Positions 1 through 7,702 of a DNA stretch of 37,639 bases are shown here, piece by piece. The notes beneath the pieces are model-generated. The model was not told where the DNA came from. It made no database searches and was given only the letters and a program-made list of their open reading frames with translations. Position 1 is the stretch's first letter. Every line of letters begins with the position of its first letter. Origin of the DNA: a virus; IMG/VR virus record IMGVR_UViG_3300029923_000054, positions 1-37,639 of that record, one strand, 5' to 3'. The position numbers and the translations under genes are program-made.

Positions 1-40
1 ATCTCGATCTGCCGAACTGAGTTTTTCTGGAATCCGCCAG
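1..40. repeat. Copy A of a 40-nt dispersed direct repeat
   Basis: This stretch matches 14466-14505 at 31 of 40 positions in the same orientation. The best conserved blocks are an ATCTCGAT head, a near-palindromic AACT(G/C)AGTT core, a T-run and TGGAAT. It begins at the window edge, so it may extend further left. It lies just after the last gene of the leftward lysis cluster, as the other copy lies just after the tape-measure stop. I see no hairpin plus T-run that would make it an intrinsic terminator. Its role is unknown. Positions 41-51 show nothing recognisable. Confidence 0.6.
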
Positions 41-51
41 AGCAGACGGAA

Positions 52-201
52 TTACCCGCTCACGAAATCGACGAACGCTTGGTGAGCGATCCGCGCTGCC
101 CCGCGCGCGCAGCGGAACACCACGTAGGCCACGAAGCCCACGCCGACGAGCGCAGGCACCACGGTTTCGATCGCGAACCGTTCGACCACATGCTTTTTCA
201 T
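52..201 (-). CDS. Small single-pass membrane protein, 49 aa
   Basis: Short ORF with one hydrophobic segment (about residues 11-30, TVVPALVGVGFVAYVVF) between a basic N-terminus (MKKHVVER) and a basic C-terminal half. The start at 201 is preferred because AAGGTGA lies about 7 nt upstream and because the ATG overlaps the previous stop as ATGA. A longer upstream reading to 276 would run through the preceding small gene in another frame. It is the last gene of the lysis cluster seen here. A second holin or a holin antagonist is possible by position and topology, but no family is recognised. Confidence 0.6.
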   Translation of the reverse strand: MKKHVVERFAIETVVPALVGVGFVAYVVFRCARGAARIAHQAFVDFVSG

Positions 202-377
202 CTTGGATTCACCTTGGGCAACGCGGCCCCCTTCGCGGCAAGCCGGAGCATCATTTGCCGATAAGCAGGCGGGCACTCGCGCCAGTCGCGCACGAGTAAC
301 GCCGCCTGCTGTTGCTCGGTAAGCAGCTCGATACGCGGCCGCGTTGGCGGCTCCGGCTCGAAGTCGCTTCGTTTCAC
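198..377 (-). CDS. Small hypothetical protein, 59 aa, GTG start
   Basis: This short gene begins at a GTG that overlaps the upstream stop as GTGA (374-377). It ends at a TGA that overlaps the next start as ATGA (198-201). The linkage at both ends is the main evidence that it is real. The product is soluble and charged: a Pro-rich start (FEPEPPTRPR) is followed by a probable helix (ELLTEQQQAALLVRDWRE) and a CPPAYRQMM segment. No signal peptide, membrane segment or known domain is visible. It sits between the coiled-coil membrane protein and the 49-aa membrane protein, so a minor lysis-cluster role is possible. Function unknown. Confidence 0.6.
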   Translation of the reverse strand: MKRSDFEPEPPTRPRIELLTEQQQAALLVRDWRECPPAYRQMMLRLAAKGAALPKVNPR

Positions 378-685
378 GCGCCCGGTACGGGATCGAGCGC
401 AGTCTCTACTTCGGCGTCGAGCGCCGCGAGGTCTGCATCGGTGGTTCCCGCGGCAGCTTGCGCGGCCGAGAGTTGAGCGGTCAGCGTAGCAATCTGGGAA
501 TCCTTGTCGGACTCAGCGGCTTTCAGCTGCGCGTTTTCGGTAACCAGCTCGAGCTTTTCTTTCTTGAGCTCGCGCACGTGTTGAGTGAGTTGTTCGAAGG
601 TGGGCGTTGACATGTTGGAAACCTTTCTAGCGAGGTAAACGGTTGCGGCCGCGAGCGCCGCGATAGCGATGGTGTCGGCGAGCAT
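374..685 (-). CDS. Membrane-anchored coiled-coil protein, candidate inner-membrane spanin
   Basis: With the start at 685 the product has 103 residues: a hydrophobic segment at 3-19, a basic stop-transfer (ARKVSN), then a charged coiled coil at about 35-75 (ELKKEKLELVTENAQLKAAE). This is the layout of Rz-like i-spanins, which sit in the inner membrane and span the periplasm to an outer-membrane lipoprotein. It directly follows a gene for a Pro-rich lipoprotein, as Rz1 pairs with Rz. There are other in-frame starts at 721 and at 613. The 613 ATG (MSTPTF) has the better ribosome site (AGAAAGG, 8 nt spacing) and would give a soluble 79-residue coiled coil without the membrane segment. Two products are therefore possible. 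Spanin identity is inferred from layout, not similarity. Confidence 0.65.
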   Translation of the reverse strand: MLADTIAIAALAAATVYLARKVSNMSTPTFEQLTQHVRELKKEKLELVTENAQLKAAESDKDSQIATLTAQLSAAQAAAGTTDADLAALDAEVETALDPVPGA

Positions 686-693
686 TGCTGCGC

Positions 694-1032
694 TCACATA
701 CAGGCGCGCGCGATCGAGCACGACTCAGCCGCCGCAACGCAAAACGGCACGAGCGAAGTCCCATCGGGACCGGTTTCGTTGTTGACGCACACCTGCGTGC
801 ACGTAGCGCCCGCCGCAGTCGGCTGCGCCTCTGGACAGCCAAGCGCGAGCAGCTTCGCGCACGCCTTGCCGCACGGCGAATCGTCGGGCGGGCTTGGTAC
901 GGGCGCCGCGTCGCTCGGGTTGTCCCATGGCGACGGCGGTTCGGGCTGAGGCGGCGGCTTCGGGAATGGGCCGAGCTGGCAGCCAAAGACGGCGACCACG
1001 AGCAGAGTCATCAGAATGAATATTTTTCGCAT
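694..1032 (-). CDS. Proline-rich, cysteine-rich small lipoprotein, candidate outer-membrane spanin
   Basis: The 112-residue product starts with a type II signal peptide (MRKIFILMTLLVVAVFGC, lipobox VFGC, Cys18). A Pro-rich stretch (about 22-48) follows, then a compact domain with eight cysteines (about 54-112). The start at 1032 has GAGG 6 nt upstream, and the longer reading to 1131 lacks a sensible signal. A Pro-rich lipoprotein beside a coiled-coil membrane protein is typical of o-spanin/i-spanin pairs. The Cys-rich tail is not usual for Rz1 and resembles Cys-rich modules of deltaproteobacterial and myxobacterial lipoproteins. It may instead be a lysogenic-conversion or surface protein. Confidence 0.7.
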   Translation of the reverse strand: MRKIFILMTLLVVAVFGCQLGPFPKPPPQPEPPSPWDNPSDAAPVPSPPDDSPCGKACAKLLALGCPEAQPTAAGATCTQVCVNNETGPDGTSLVPFCVAAAESCSIARACM

Positions 1033-1040
1033 TGGATGCC

Positions 1041-1763
1041 TCAGAGGTGGATGGCCCAAAGATCGGTGAATGTGGCCATGAAGCGCGGCGACACGCGGAG
1101 GAACCCGCCGTCCGCATAGCTCGTGCCCCACGAATTGCAGAGCGTGAACGATTGCGCGTCGTAGCCAACAACGGTGAGAGCGTGACCGCCCACGCTCGGC
1201 TCGTTGGCGCTCGGATCGTAGATGTCTCCGGCGAGCACGCCGAAGATCGAGTTGCCGACCGACGCGCCACCGACGACGGGCTTGCCAGCCGCGATCGCTT
1301 GCTTGATTTCGGTCAAACCGGTGACGCGCAGATAAGCGCTCGGGCCCTTATGATCGTAGCCCTCTTTGTACGCTTCCCATGACGGGCGCGCGACCAGCGG
1401 ATCATGCTTGAACGGGCAAGCCGATTCGGGTGGACGCCCGAACTTGCCGAGCCCCTTCGCGCAGCTGCGGAGCTGAGTTCCCTGGTCCACGAACCCGCCG
1501 CCGTCGTAGGCGAGCGAATTGAAGTACAGGAAGTCACGCGCCGAGAGCTGCGGAGCCGCAACGCCGGCAATCCTGTCGGCGATGCGTAGCCCCTGCGCGA
1601 AGCTGTGCGCCACGCACTTGGACGTGTCGCCCTGATCGAGCACCTCGACGACGTACTGCCGTAGCGACGCCGAGGCGGGAACGGCCGACGAGAGGCCGAG
1701 TTTGGCCAGCCCATGATCGCGCGAGTCGGGCGCGTCGGGGATGTAGCCGAGACGCGGCATCAT
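1041..1763 (-). CDS. Papain-like (C1 family) cysteine peptidase in the endolysin position
   Basis: The 240-residue protein carries the C1 signature in order: oxyanion Gln44 and nucleophile Cys50 in LDQGDTSKCVAHSFA, His194 in GGHALTVVGYD, and Asn210 in LCNSWGTSYADGGF. Its length fits a mature papain-fold domain with no propeptide and no signal peptide, so it would be made active in the cytoplasm. The ATG overlaps the stop of the upstream membrane protein (ATGA), and a spanin-like lipoprotein follows 8 nt after its stop. That is the usual endolysin slot, and no lysozyme, amidase or transglycosylase is seen in the window. It could cut peptide cross-links or envelope proteins. It could equally act on host or virion proteins. 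Fold and active site are clear; substrate is not. Confidence 0.85.
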   Translation of the reverse strand: MMPRLGYIPDAPDSRDHGLAKLGLSSAVPASASLRQYVVEVLDQGDTSKCVAHSFAQGLRIADRIAGVAAPQLSARDFLYFNSLAYDGGGFVDQGTQLRSCAKGLGKFGRPPESACPFKHDPLVARPSWEAYKEGYDHKGPSAYLRVTGLTEIKQAIAAGKPVVGGASVGNSIFGVLAGDIYDPSANEPSVGGHALTVVGYDAQSFTLCNSWGTSYADGGFLRVSPRFMATFTDLWAIHL

Positions 1764-2311
1764 TGCTCGCTGTGCCCCAAGCGCACGGCGCCAGCGCGCC
1801 CCATGGCTCTGTTGGCAGAGTCGAGGAACGGCGCGACTTGCTCAGCGGTCGAGCAAAACGCCTTTTCCACATCCTCCGGACTGATGCCCTTAGCTTGCGG
1901 TTGCTGCGCGAAGAACACGTCGCACAAGATGATCGCGGCCTGGTCGACCGACTTAACGAAGGGTTTCAGGCTCGCGCACGCGCCCAAGGTGAGGGCAAAA
2001 ACGAACGCCAGCGCAAAGCCGAGACCTGCCGAGTTCGGACCATTCGGCGGCTTGATCGCGACGGTATGCGAGTGGATGCCGGGGGCTACTAGAGCGGCCG
2101 CGACCAAGAACGCGACAGTCAGGTCAGTCCACGATTGCGCGCCCGTGAGACCCTGCGCGAGCGCCGGCAATGCCACGATGAGGCCCGGCAACGGACCGGC
2201 AACGACCGGAGGCAAGAAGCCCCATAGCGGCTTGCTGGCACCGAGAATGCGGGTCGCGGCGAGCGCGAACGCGATGGTAAAAGTGACGACTTGAACGACT
2301 TGAAGATGCAT
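1760..2311 (-). CDS. Multi-pass membrane protein with lipoprotein-like C-terminus, holin candidate
   Basis: The 183-residue product has hydrophobic segments at about 5-23, 32-54, 62-79 and 95-111, followed by a soluble tail. The last hydrophobic segment ends in LGAC (Cys112), and CASLKPFVKSVDQAAIILC after it resembles small phage lipoproteins that start with a signal peptide and CASLK. The gene therefore looks like a holin-type membrane protein fused to a lipoprotein-like module. I found no in-frame start that would make the second part separately. The start has CGAGGGA upstream. It is the first gene after a strong terminator and is coupled by ATGA to the peptidase. Holin function is inferred from position and topology. 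Confidence 0.6.
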   Translation of the reverse strand: MHLQVVQVVTFTIAFALAATRILGASKPLWGFLPPVVAGPLPGLIVALPALAQGLTGAQSWTDLTVAFLVAAALVAPGIHSHTVAIKPPNGPNSAGLGFALAFVFALTLGACASLKPFVKSVDQAAIILCDVFFAQQPQAKGISPEDVEKAFCSTAEQVAPFLDSANRAMGRAGAVRLGHSEQ

Positions 2312-2336
2312 GATTGTCCCTCGTGTTGTGTTGGTG

Positions 2337-2420
2337 AAAAACCGAGGCGCTGAAGGACGGCACTCCGCATGCAGAGCGGAGGGGAGGCGCCCGGCGAAGT
2401 GCCGTTCTTCAGCGTCTCGG
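2337..2420 (-). terminator. Strong hairpin terminator between fibre and lysis genes
   Basis: Positions 2342-2364 and 2398-2420 form a 23-position inverted repeat (21 Watson-Crick pairs). In the leftward transcript it is followed immediately by TTTTT (complement of 2337-2341). The 33-nt loop holds a second hairpin (CTCCGC/GCGGAG). The structure starts 8 nt after the last fibre gene's stop and ends about 25 nt before the next ATG, leaving little room for a separate promoter. Lysis genes downstream would need read-through or antitermination. The two imperfect positions are A-C in the leftward RNA and G-U in the opposite strand. Confidence 0.85.
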
Positions 2421-2428
2421 GTTGGTTG

Positions 2429-4279
2429 TCAGTGCTGAGTTGGGGCGTGCAGCGCGAGAACGAAAGCAGCGTCGGTGCCAGTCGCCCCGAGCTTCGTCTT
2501 CACCCGCCAGCCGCCAGCGATCGGAAACACGCGCGCCCGATCGATCTCAACGTCTTCGACGATTGAAAGCTCGATCGGCCGCAACGTTTCGCCCACGTAC
2601 TTGGAAATCGTCAAAGACGTGTCGCCGTTGCCGTTGTCAGTGATCGTGAAGTCCGCCGGCACCAGCGACGTGTTCAGCGCGACCACTGCGGTCACGCTAG
2701 GCACGCTGGCCGCGAATTCCACTTGAATTCGCGCGCTAGGCGCAACCGTGGCATCGGCAACGATCTGACGAACGAACTGATTGAAGATGTCCGCGTGCGG
2801 GACCGTCCGCGGGTCGCGCGGAAGAGTTACGTTCTCTTGGGAACCGCCGCCGAGCTCGTCGATTCCAGGCCGATGCCACGTGCTCTGATCGTACGTGAGG
2901 ACGCTGCTTAGACCATTGCTCGGCGGAATAATCACCGTGACCGCCAGCAGGCTCAGCACTGCCGCCTGATAGACCGGCAACAAAAGCGCGTTTCCGGCTG
3001 CGGTGGGGTGCGCGTGATCTGACTGGTAATTGGTCGCGTTGTTCGAGTCTCCGAACGCCCCCATCCCAGCGACGCCAGCAACGTCAATGATCACATCGGC
3101 GTGAAGTCGCCCGTTCGTCAGAACATCAGCATTGTAAGCGACGCGCTTTGCTTCGAAGCCTGCGATTAGCCCAGCATCCGAACGCGGCAAAACCGTACAC
3201 AGCGCGACCAGGTTGCCGAGCGCGCGCGACGCATCACAGAGCGCGTATTCATCGACTAGGCACTGCGCCGCCGTTGCTGAGGTAGCCAGGGAGTTTGTTG
3301 CGACCTGTATGACGTGGACGTTCTTGTTTCGAGAAGTCGAGTATCGCGGCGCAATGCTAGCCGTGAACTTGGCCGTCTGCCCCGCGATCGTATCGCTGGG
3401 AACGGACATATTCAGGATCTTGATTTGTGGGCCAAGCGCTTGCAGCGCTGGCAGCATCGCAAACGCTGGGCACTGGTAGCGCCGAGTCCCGTAGCCTGCG
3501 CCGATCGAGTCGCCCGACCAAGCGACAAGATTCACGTTTGCCGGGAATGCTGTGGCTGTCGCCTGCGTCACCAGCCACGCAAGCAGCAAGTCGCGATCAG
3601 TGTTGTTTAGCGCGCTGCTTACGCCGACGATTTGAGAGATGCTCGCGTGTGCCCCCTCGTCGGTCTGCGGGAATAGCCCCGCAGTAATGCTCGCGATCGT
3701 GCCAGCCGGGATGGTGGCCGCCGTCGAGTCACTGCTCGCAACGCCGCCGATATTTGCGCTGACATCGAGCCCCGTAGGGGTGACGCGCATCGCAACGTCG
3801 ACGCGGGTCTCGAGCGGGATCGTGATTGCGCTTTGCCAGAGCAGTCCAACGCCGTAATAAAAACAAAGCTGGCCGTTCACAATGCACGGGCCAAACGGGC
3901 GGCCGGTAACGTTGTCGACGCCGGCTAGGAGCCCGCGAACCATGCCCGGCTGCACCTGCGGCGACGTTCGGTCGATGAACGTCAGGCCAATCGTGCAAGC
4001 GTTCGCCGGCAAAGTCGAACCGGCAGGCGCGTCGAGCGCATGCCCGCCATAGTTGCCGGTTGTTGGCACCGGCTCGAAGCAAAACGAAGCAGCGTCTCGA
4101 AACGGTCTGGCGTCAGTCGTGTTTTTAGCGAGCCAGTAGCCGGACAGCGGCGCGGGCTGATTTACCCGCGCGACACGACCCAAAGGCGCGGACGCGGAAA
4201 CCGTACCGGCTGCATCAGAGTATGCCTGTTGCGTTCCGTCGAGTCTCAATGACGGCGTAATCGATCCTGGAAAAGACAT
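2429..4279 (-). CDS. Tail fibre/spike with SGNH (GDSL-type) hydrolase domain
   Basis: The 616-residue protein has three parts. Residues 1-225 are beta-rich and lectin-like (jelly-roll style). Residues 250-445 are an SGNH hydrolase: GDSIGAG (Ser258), a Gly at about 300, ATNS (Asn329) and DHAH (Asp421, His424), which are the four conserved blocks in order. Residues 457-616 are a domain duplicated as the stand-alone gene at 7702-8202. SGNH enzymes remove acyl or acetyl groups from glycans, so this is probably a receptor-binding spike that deacetylates host surface polysaccharide. It is the last structural gene before the terminator and starts 1 nt after the preceding fibre gene. No signal peptide, as expected for a virion protein. 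Confidence 0.8.
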   Translation of the reverse strand: MSFPGSITPSLRLDGTQQAYSDAAGTVSASAPLGRVARVNQPAPLSGYWLAKNTTDARPFRDAASFCFEPVPTTGNYGGHALDAPAGSTLPANACTIGLTFIDRTSPQVQPGMVRGLLAGVDNVTGRPFGPCIVNGQLCFYYGVGLLWQSAITIPLETRVDVAMRVTPTGLDVSANIGGVASSDSTAATIPAGTIASITAGLFPQTDEGAHASISQIVGVSSALNNTDRDLLLAWLVTQATATAFPANVNLVAWSGDSIGAGYGTRRYQCPAFAMLPALQALGPQIKILNMSVPSDTIAGQTAKFTASIAPRYSTSRNKNVHVIQVATNSLATSATAAQCLVDEYALCDASRALGNLVALCTVLPRSDAGLIAGFEAKRVAYNADVLTNGRLHADVIIDVAGVAGMGAFGDSNNATNYQSDHAHPTAAGNALLLPVYQAAVLSLLAVTVIIPPSNGLSSVLTYDQSTWHRPGIDELGGGSQENVTLPRDPRTVPHADIFNQFVRQIVADATVAPSARIQVEFAASVPSVTAVVALNTSLVPADFTITDNGNGDTSLTISKYVGETLRPIELSIVEDVEIDRARVFPIAGGWRVKTKLGATGTDAAFVLALHAPTQH

Positions 4280-4280
4280 T

Positions 4281-5522
4281 CTAGACCTGTACGCCTGGCC
4301 CGAACCACGTGGTTACAGCAGCATCGAGCGCGGGCAGCGCAGCGAGAAACGTTGCGAGGGAGGCGCTAGAGAACAGCAGCAGAGCCAACTCGCCATGCAT
4401 CCAATTGGTGCTCCCATCGTAAAACAAATGCCGCGTGCCGGAGCTCGCGGCATTGCCCATTGACGCCCCGGTCACTGGCGTAGCCGAACCCCACTTGATG
4501 ACATCGGACGCCGACCCGGTGAACGAGACGCGCCCGCGCGCCCATGTATTGTAGCTCTCGGCGCAACTGAGGAATGACCCATCGTAGCCCTGCAGAAGCG
4601 CGCCGCTCGACGGAGCAGCGAATACAAGCAAGTCCAGCGAGCTATCCGATACAAGCACCTGATTGGCGCCTGCGTTGGGGATCGTATACACCGCGTAGAC
4701 GTGGAAATTGGTCGTAGCTGGCGCGACCAGGGCTAGGGTGTAGTCTCCAGCTTGCGTTGTGCCGTTGGGTGCCAGACTCGGTTTTCCGCCGACCCCCGTA
4801 CCGACGTTGGCAATGCCGACACCGGCAGAGTGCTCGGTGATATTCCCTGCTCCAGCTACCTGATTGTCCCAGGTGTTAACGATCGATCCGGTCGTGTGCA
4901 GCCCGAGATCACCACGCCAATAGCCGATGCAACTCGGCATGAGAGCGCCGAAATTAGTCGACGTTCCCGGAACCCACGTGGGTACGCCGCCGACCAAGCT
5001 GAGCACGTAGCCATCGGCGACGCTCGTGTAGTCGGGCAACGCGCGCTTCGCCATTCGGCGGATGTTCCGTTTATGCGGACCCATCCATTTGCGCTTTGAA
5101 TCCCACTGGTTCGTCTCGCAATAAGCGATATCTTCGAACCCGTTTCCGCTCGGATCTGGAGTGCTGACCACCGTTGTCGAATCGATGAACTGCGTTTTGT
5201 CCAGCCCGCTGGTGCCCGGATCGCCGTGGTTGACCGTCAGTCGGAATAGGAGCTTCCCCCAAAGCGGCAAAGCGGGAAGCGTGAACGACGGCGGGGTTAG
5301 CCCGGAGTATGAATAAACACCGCTCGTCGCGTCGAGCGACCAGCCTGTTGGCGTAGGAAACCCCTCCGGGTAGTCGACGATCTCATAGAGCCAGCTTGAC
5401 CCGAGGCCAGCCGGATCCTGTGAGAGCTGGCACGTTGCCCCGGCCGCTCCCACTAGCGCGCCGGACAAGTTGCCCGCGCTAGCGATGTTTGCGCGCAACT
5501 TCGCGTAGGGTGCTGTCGTCAT
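4281..5522 (-). CDS. Tail fibre protein with lectin-like (concanavalin/LamG-type) C-terminal domain
   Basis: The 413-residue product has an N-terminal part (1-175) rich in Gly, Pro and aromatic residues that probably attaches to the baseplate. A linker (about 175-205) contains GGVPTWVPG, a phrase common in phage fibre repeats. The C-terminal part (205-413) begins IGYWRGDLGLHTTGS and has the spacing of LamG-like jelly rolls, with NFHVYAVYTIP and LFYDGSTNWMHGELALLLF strands. Such domains bind host glycans. It lies between a beta-propeller protein and the SGNH fibre. Function is assigned by position and fold style; no catalytic residues are recognised. Confidence 0.65.
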   Translation of the reverse strand: MTTAPYAKLRANIASAGNLSGALVGAAGATCQLSQDPAGLGSSWLYEIVDYPEGFPTPTGWSLDATSGVYSYSGLTPPSFTLPALPLWGKLLFRLTVNHGDPGTSGLDKTQFIDSTTVVSTPDPSGNGFEDIAYCETNQWDSKRKWMGPHKRNIRRMAKRALPDYTSVADGYVLSLVGGVPTWVPGTSTNFGALMPSCIGYWRGDLGLHTTGSIVNTWDNQVAGAGNITEHSAGVGIANVGTGVGGKPSLAPNGTTQAGDYTLALVAPATTNFHVYAVYTIPNAGANQVLVSDSSLDLLVFAAPSSGALLQGYDGSFLSCAESYNTWARGRVSFTGSASDVIKWGSATPVTGASMGNAASSGTRHLFYDGSTNWMHGELALLLFSSASLATFLAALPALDAAVTTWFGPGVQV

Positions 5523-5544
5523 TTAGATTGTGACTCCGTGGCGA

Positions 5545-6741
5545 TTAGGAAGAACGAAGCGAGAGCGCCACTTCAATATTTGAGCCGGTCTCGTGGGCGA
5601 CCATGAACCGGTTGTCACCGGCAAGTATCCGCTTCCAGCCGGCGGTCGCGACGCTGTGGTCACCGACCGACGGCCCCCGCGTCCAGCTTGCCCCCTTGTC
5701 CGTTGACCAGGCCAGCCCCCCGTAGTTGGCGGTCGTTGTGGGCATGATCCATAGCGAGTTGAGACAGGCCAGATCGTTGCCGACCGTGTACAGCGTACCA
5801 GTTGGAGCGACCCAGGTGAGGCCGTCCGACGACACCGCGCCGTTCCCTAGATTGGAGGCAACGGCCATCCAAAGTCCGTCCGTTGCGCTGTACGCCACGC
5901 CAGTCCAGAGACCCGCCGCCGGCAGCGTTCGCTCGGTCCAGTTGTTTCCGTCAGGACTCGTTAGGCACTTGTTGTAGCTAGAGACAGGCAGCGCAACGAA
6001 CAGCGAACCGTTCCACACTAGTCGTTTGCAGCCGCCCGAATTTGAGGTCCAGGTTGCGGGAAGCGTTGCGGCGCTCGACCATGCCGACATAGCTGCAGTC
6101 GTGTCGCCTGTGCTGAAAGCCTGGGTACCAACGAAAACCCAGAGATGCAGTGAGGGCGCGTAACATGGCACGTTTGCGCTCGTCCCAGCCGGCCCGCCAA
6201 CACGTAGGGTAGAGACAGAGCCGCTGACGATTGTGTAAAAATTCGCACCGACGCCACCGTTAGTCATGAGCGCTGGCACGCCATCGAGCATTCCTGCCGC
6301 CATCTCCGGTTTTGTCGTGGAGCAATTAGGGAGAGTCAGAATTGCGTTCCAGCTCAGCGCATCCGCGGACACGTACAGTGTTTTACTCGTGTTCAGAATG
6401 CCCCAAAGTGAACTCGAGGTACCTCCAGTTGTAGGTAGCCATGCGACAGCAAAATCCGAGTTTACTGCAGCTATCGAACCAGGGCCGATTCCACGCTCGG
6501 GCCAGTTAGTAGCAACCATTCGCGCAGAGAAGAACGAACTCATCGCACGGAATGGGGCGAGTACGTCCAGCCCATTCGCTCCGGAAATAGTGATCTTCGA
6601 CGATGGTATCCAAATCCCGCCCGCGTCGCCGTCGATTGAGGAGAACTGCGCCGCGTCTAAAGAATCATAGTCGGTACTGAGCACGGCCGAGCCGTTCGTC
6701 CATGCCGCAAGGCTCGGCCTGATTCTCGTTCGATGTGACAT
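5545..6741 (-). CDS. Beta-propeller-like tail protein
   Basis: The 398-residue product contains repeated blade-like motifs of the BNR/sialidase style: SPDGNNWTERTLPA, SSDGLTWVAPTG, STDKGASWTRGPS, with regularly spaced strands such as LWMAVAS and LWIMPT. These Ser-x-Asp-x-Gly-x-x-Trp motifs mark successive blades of a six- or seven-bladed propeller. Propellers in phage tails usually bind or cut surface glycans, but I see no clear sialidase Arg triad or Asp box set to claim hydrolysis. It lies just after the gp48-like baseplate gene (1-nt spacing) and before the fibres, so it is probably an adsorption-apparatus part. Confidence 0.65.
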   Translation of the reverse strand: MSHRTRIRPSLAAWTNGSAVLSTDYDSLDAAQFSSIDGDAGGIWIPSSKITISGANGLDVLAPFRAMSSFFSARMVATNWPERGIGPGSIAAVNSDFAVAWLPTTGGTSSSLWGILNTSKTLYVSADALSWNAILTLPNCSTTKPEMAAGMLDGVPALMTNGGVGANFYTIVSGSVSTLRVGGPAGTSANVPCYAPSLHLWVFVGTQAFSTGDTTAAMSAWSSAATLPATWTSNSGGCKRLVWNGSLFVALPVSSYNKCLTSPDGNNWTERTLPAAGLWTGVAYSATDGLWMAVASNLGNGAVSSDGLTWVAPTGTLYTVGNDLACLNSLWIMPTTTANYGGLAWSTDKGASWTRGPSVGDHSVATAGWKRILAGDNRFMVAHETGSNIEVALSLRSS

Positions 6742-6742
6742 T

Positions 6743-7702
6743 TTATAAGCTCACGTATGCGGTTGTGCCGATTGGCACGATGCCAACGCTCGGCTGTCCG
6801 ACTAAGATCGGGCCACAGATTCCGGGTGTAGTTTCGTGCACAACGTCCCACGTTGACGTCCCGCCGAGCATTCGCGAGAGCAGATCATTCACTCTCGCTC
6901 GCAAGGTCGGGTCGGTTGCCCTTCCGTTCTTCACGATTACGAGAGAGTTCTTCTTGAAGCTCGACCAGTTCGGAAACGAGCCTGTGAAGGCGAGCGCTCC
7001 CGCTTCATGCCCATTCGTAAACTGCGCTACCATCATGCCGATTTTCGCGCCTCCGGAAGTGCCCGCGGTCGGAGTGCCGAGCACCGTGATCGCCTCTTGA
7101 ATTCCGTTCAGCCCAGGATCGACGACTAGTGTCTCTTGGTCCTGAAGATCAGTGGAGTCGCCGTCGATGGGCAGATATCGCATGTAGATCGGGGCTGCTA
7201 CGCTCAAGACCGGATCTAGAAACTTGACCGTCTTGAAGCGCGCCGTCGGAGCTTTGCAAAGCGCAATCGGTATTGTATCCGGAGACGGATTGCATACCGG
7301 ATTCGGGGCCCAAGCCACGAAGTCAGAGCCGAGCAGTAAGCGCAATGCTTGCGTAACGTTCTGCTGCGACGGCTCAAGCGCAACCGCGTAGCGCGCCGAG
7401 AGCATGTCGCGCCGTGTGTTTGCGCTGTCGCTAGCGCCGGGTGCGAGGCCATACATGCCCTCCAGCACCGGCAATAGCTCATGCACCGTTTGCGGGTCCG
7501 CTTGGTTCTCGGAGCGCTCGAGAGTGTCGCGTGCCGCGCCGGCAGCCATCGCGATCGCGTACCACTCCGCGCAGATGGGCCCGCTGAAAGTGTCATCGAA
7601 GTTGCCGCCGTTTATCGAAACGAGCGACTGGTAGATCGACTGCGCTCGGGGCGTAGCGCTTGAAAACTCGAGCATTCCCCAGCCGGTAAACGCGGAAAGC
7701 AT
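6743..7702 (-). CDS. Baseplate protein, Mu gp48-like (DUF2313 style)
   Basis: The 319-residue product follows the gp47-type baseplate gene and a small gene and precedes the tail fibres, as gp48 does in Mu. Residues 65-110 (TVHELLPVLEGMYGLAP followed by a run beginning TRRDMLSARYAVAL) match the usual start of that family: a leucine-rich helix ending in GL, then an RR-containing helix. Mu gp48 is about 200 residues. Here the second half (about 165-319) is longer and beta-rich and may hold a fibre-docking domain. The start overlaps the upstream stop by one base (TGATG). Family assignment rests on this pattern and gene order. Confidence 0.6.
   Translation of the reverse strand: MLSAFTGWGMLEFSSATPRAQSIYQSLVSINGGNFDDTFSGPICAEWYAIAMAAGAARDTLERSENQADPQTVHELLPVLEGMYGLAPGASDSANTRRDMLSARYAVALEPSQQNVTQALRLLLGSDFVAWAPNPVCNPSPDTIPIALCKAPTARFKTVKFLDPVLSVAAPIYMRYLPIDGDSTDLQDQETLVVDPGLNGIQEAITVLGTPTAGTSGGAKIGMMVAQFTNGHEAGALAFTGSFPNWSSFKKNSLVIVKNGRATDPTLRARVNDLLSRMLGGTSTWDVVHETTPGICGPILVGQPSVGIVPIGTTAYVSL

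Noticed and set aside
2429-5522. Diversity-generating retroelement acting on the fibre genes
   Set aside because: No reverse transcriptase, accessory gene or template repeat is seen; the duplicated domain is diverged in all base types, not adenine-specific.
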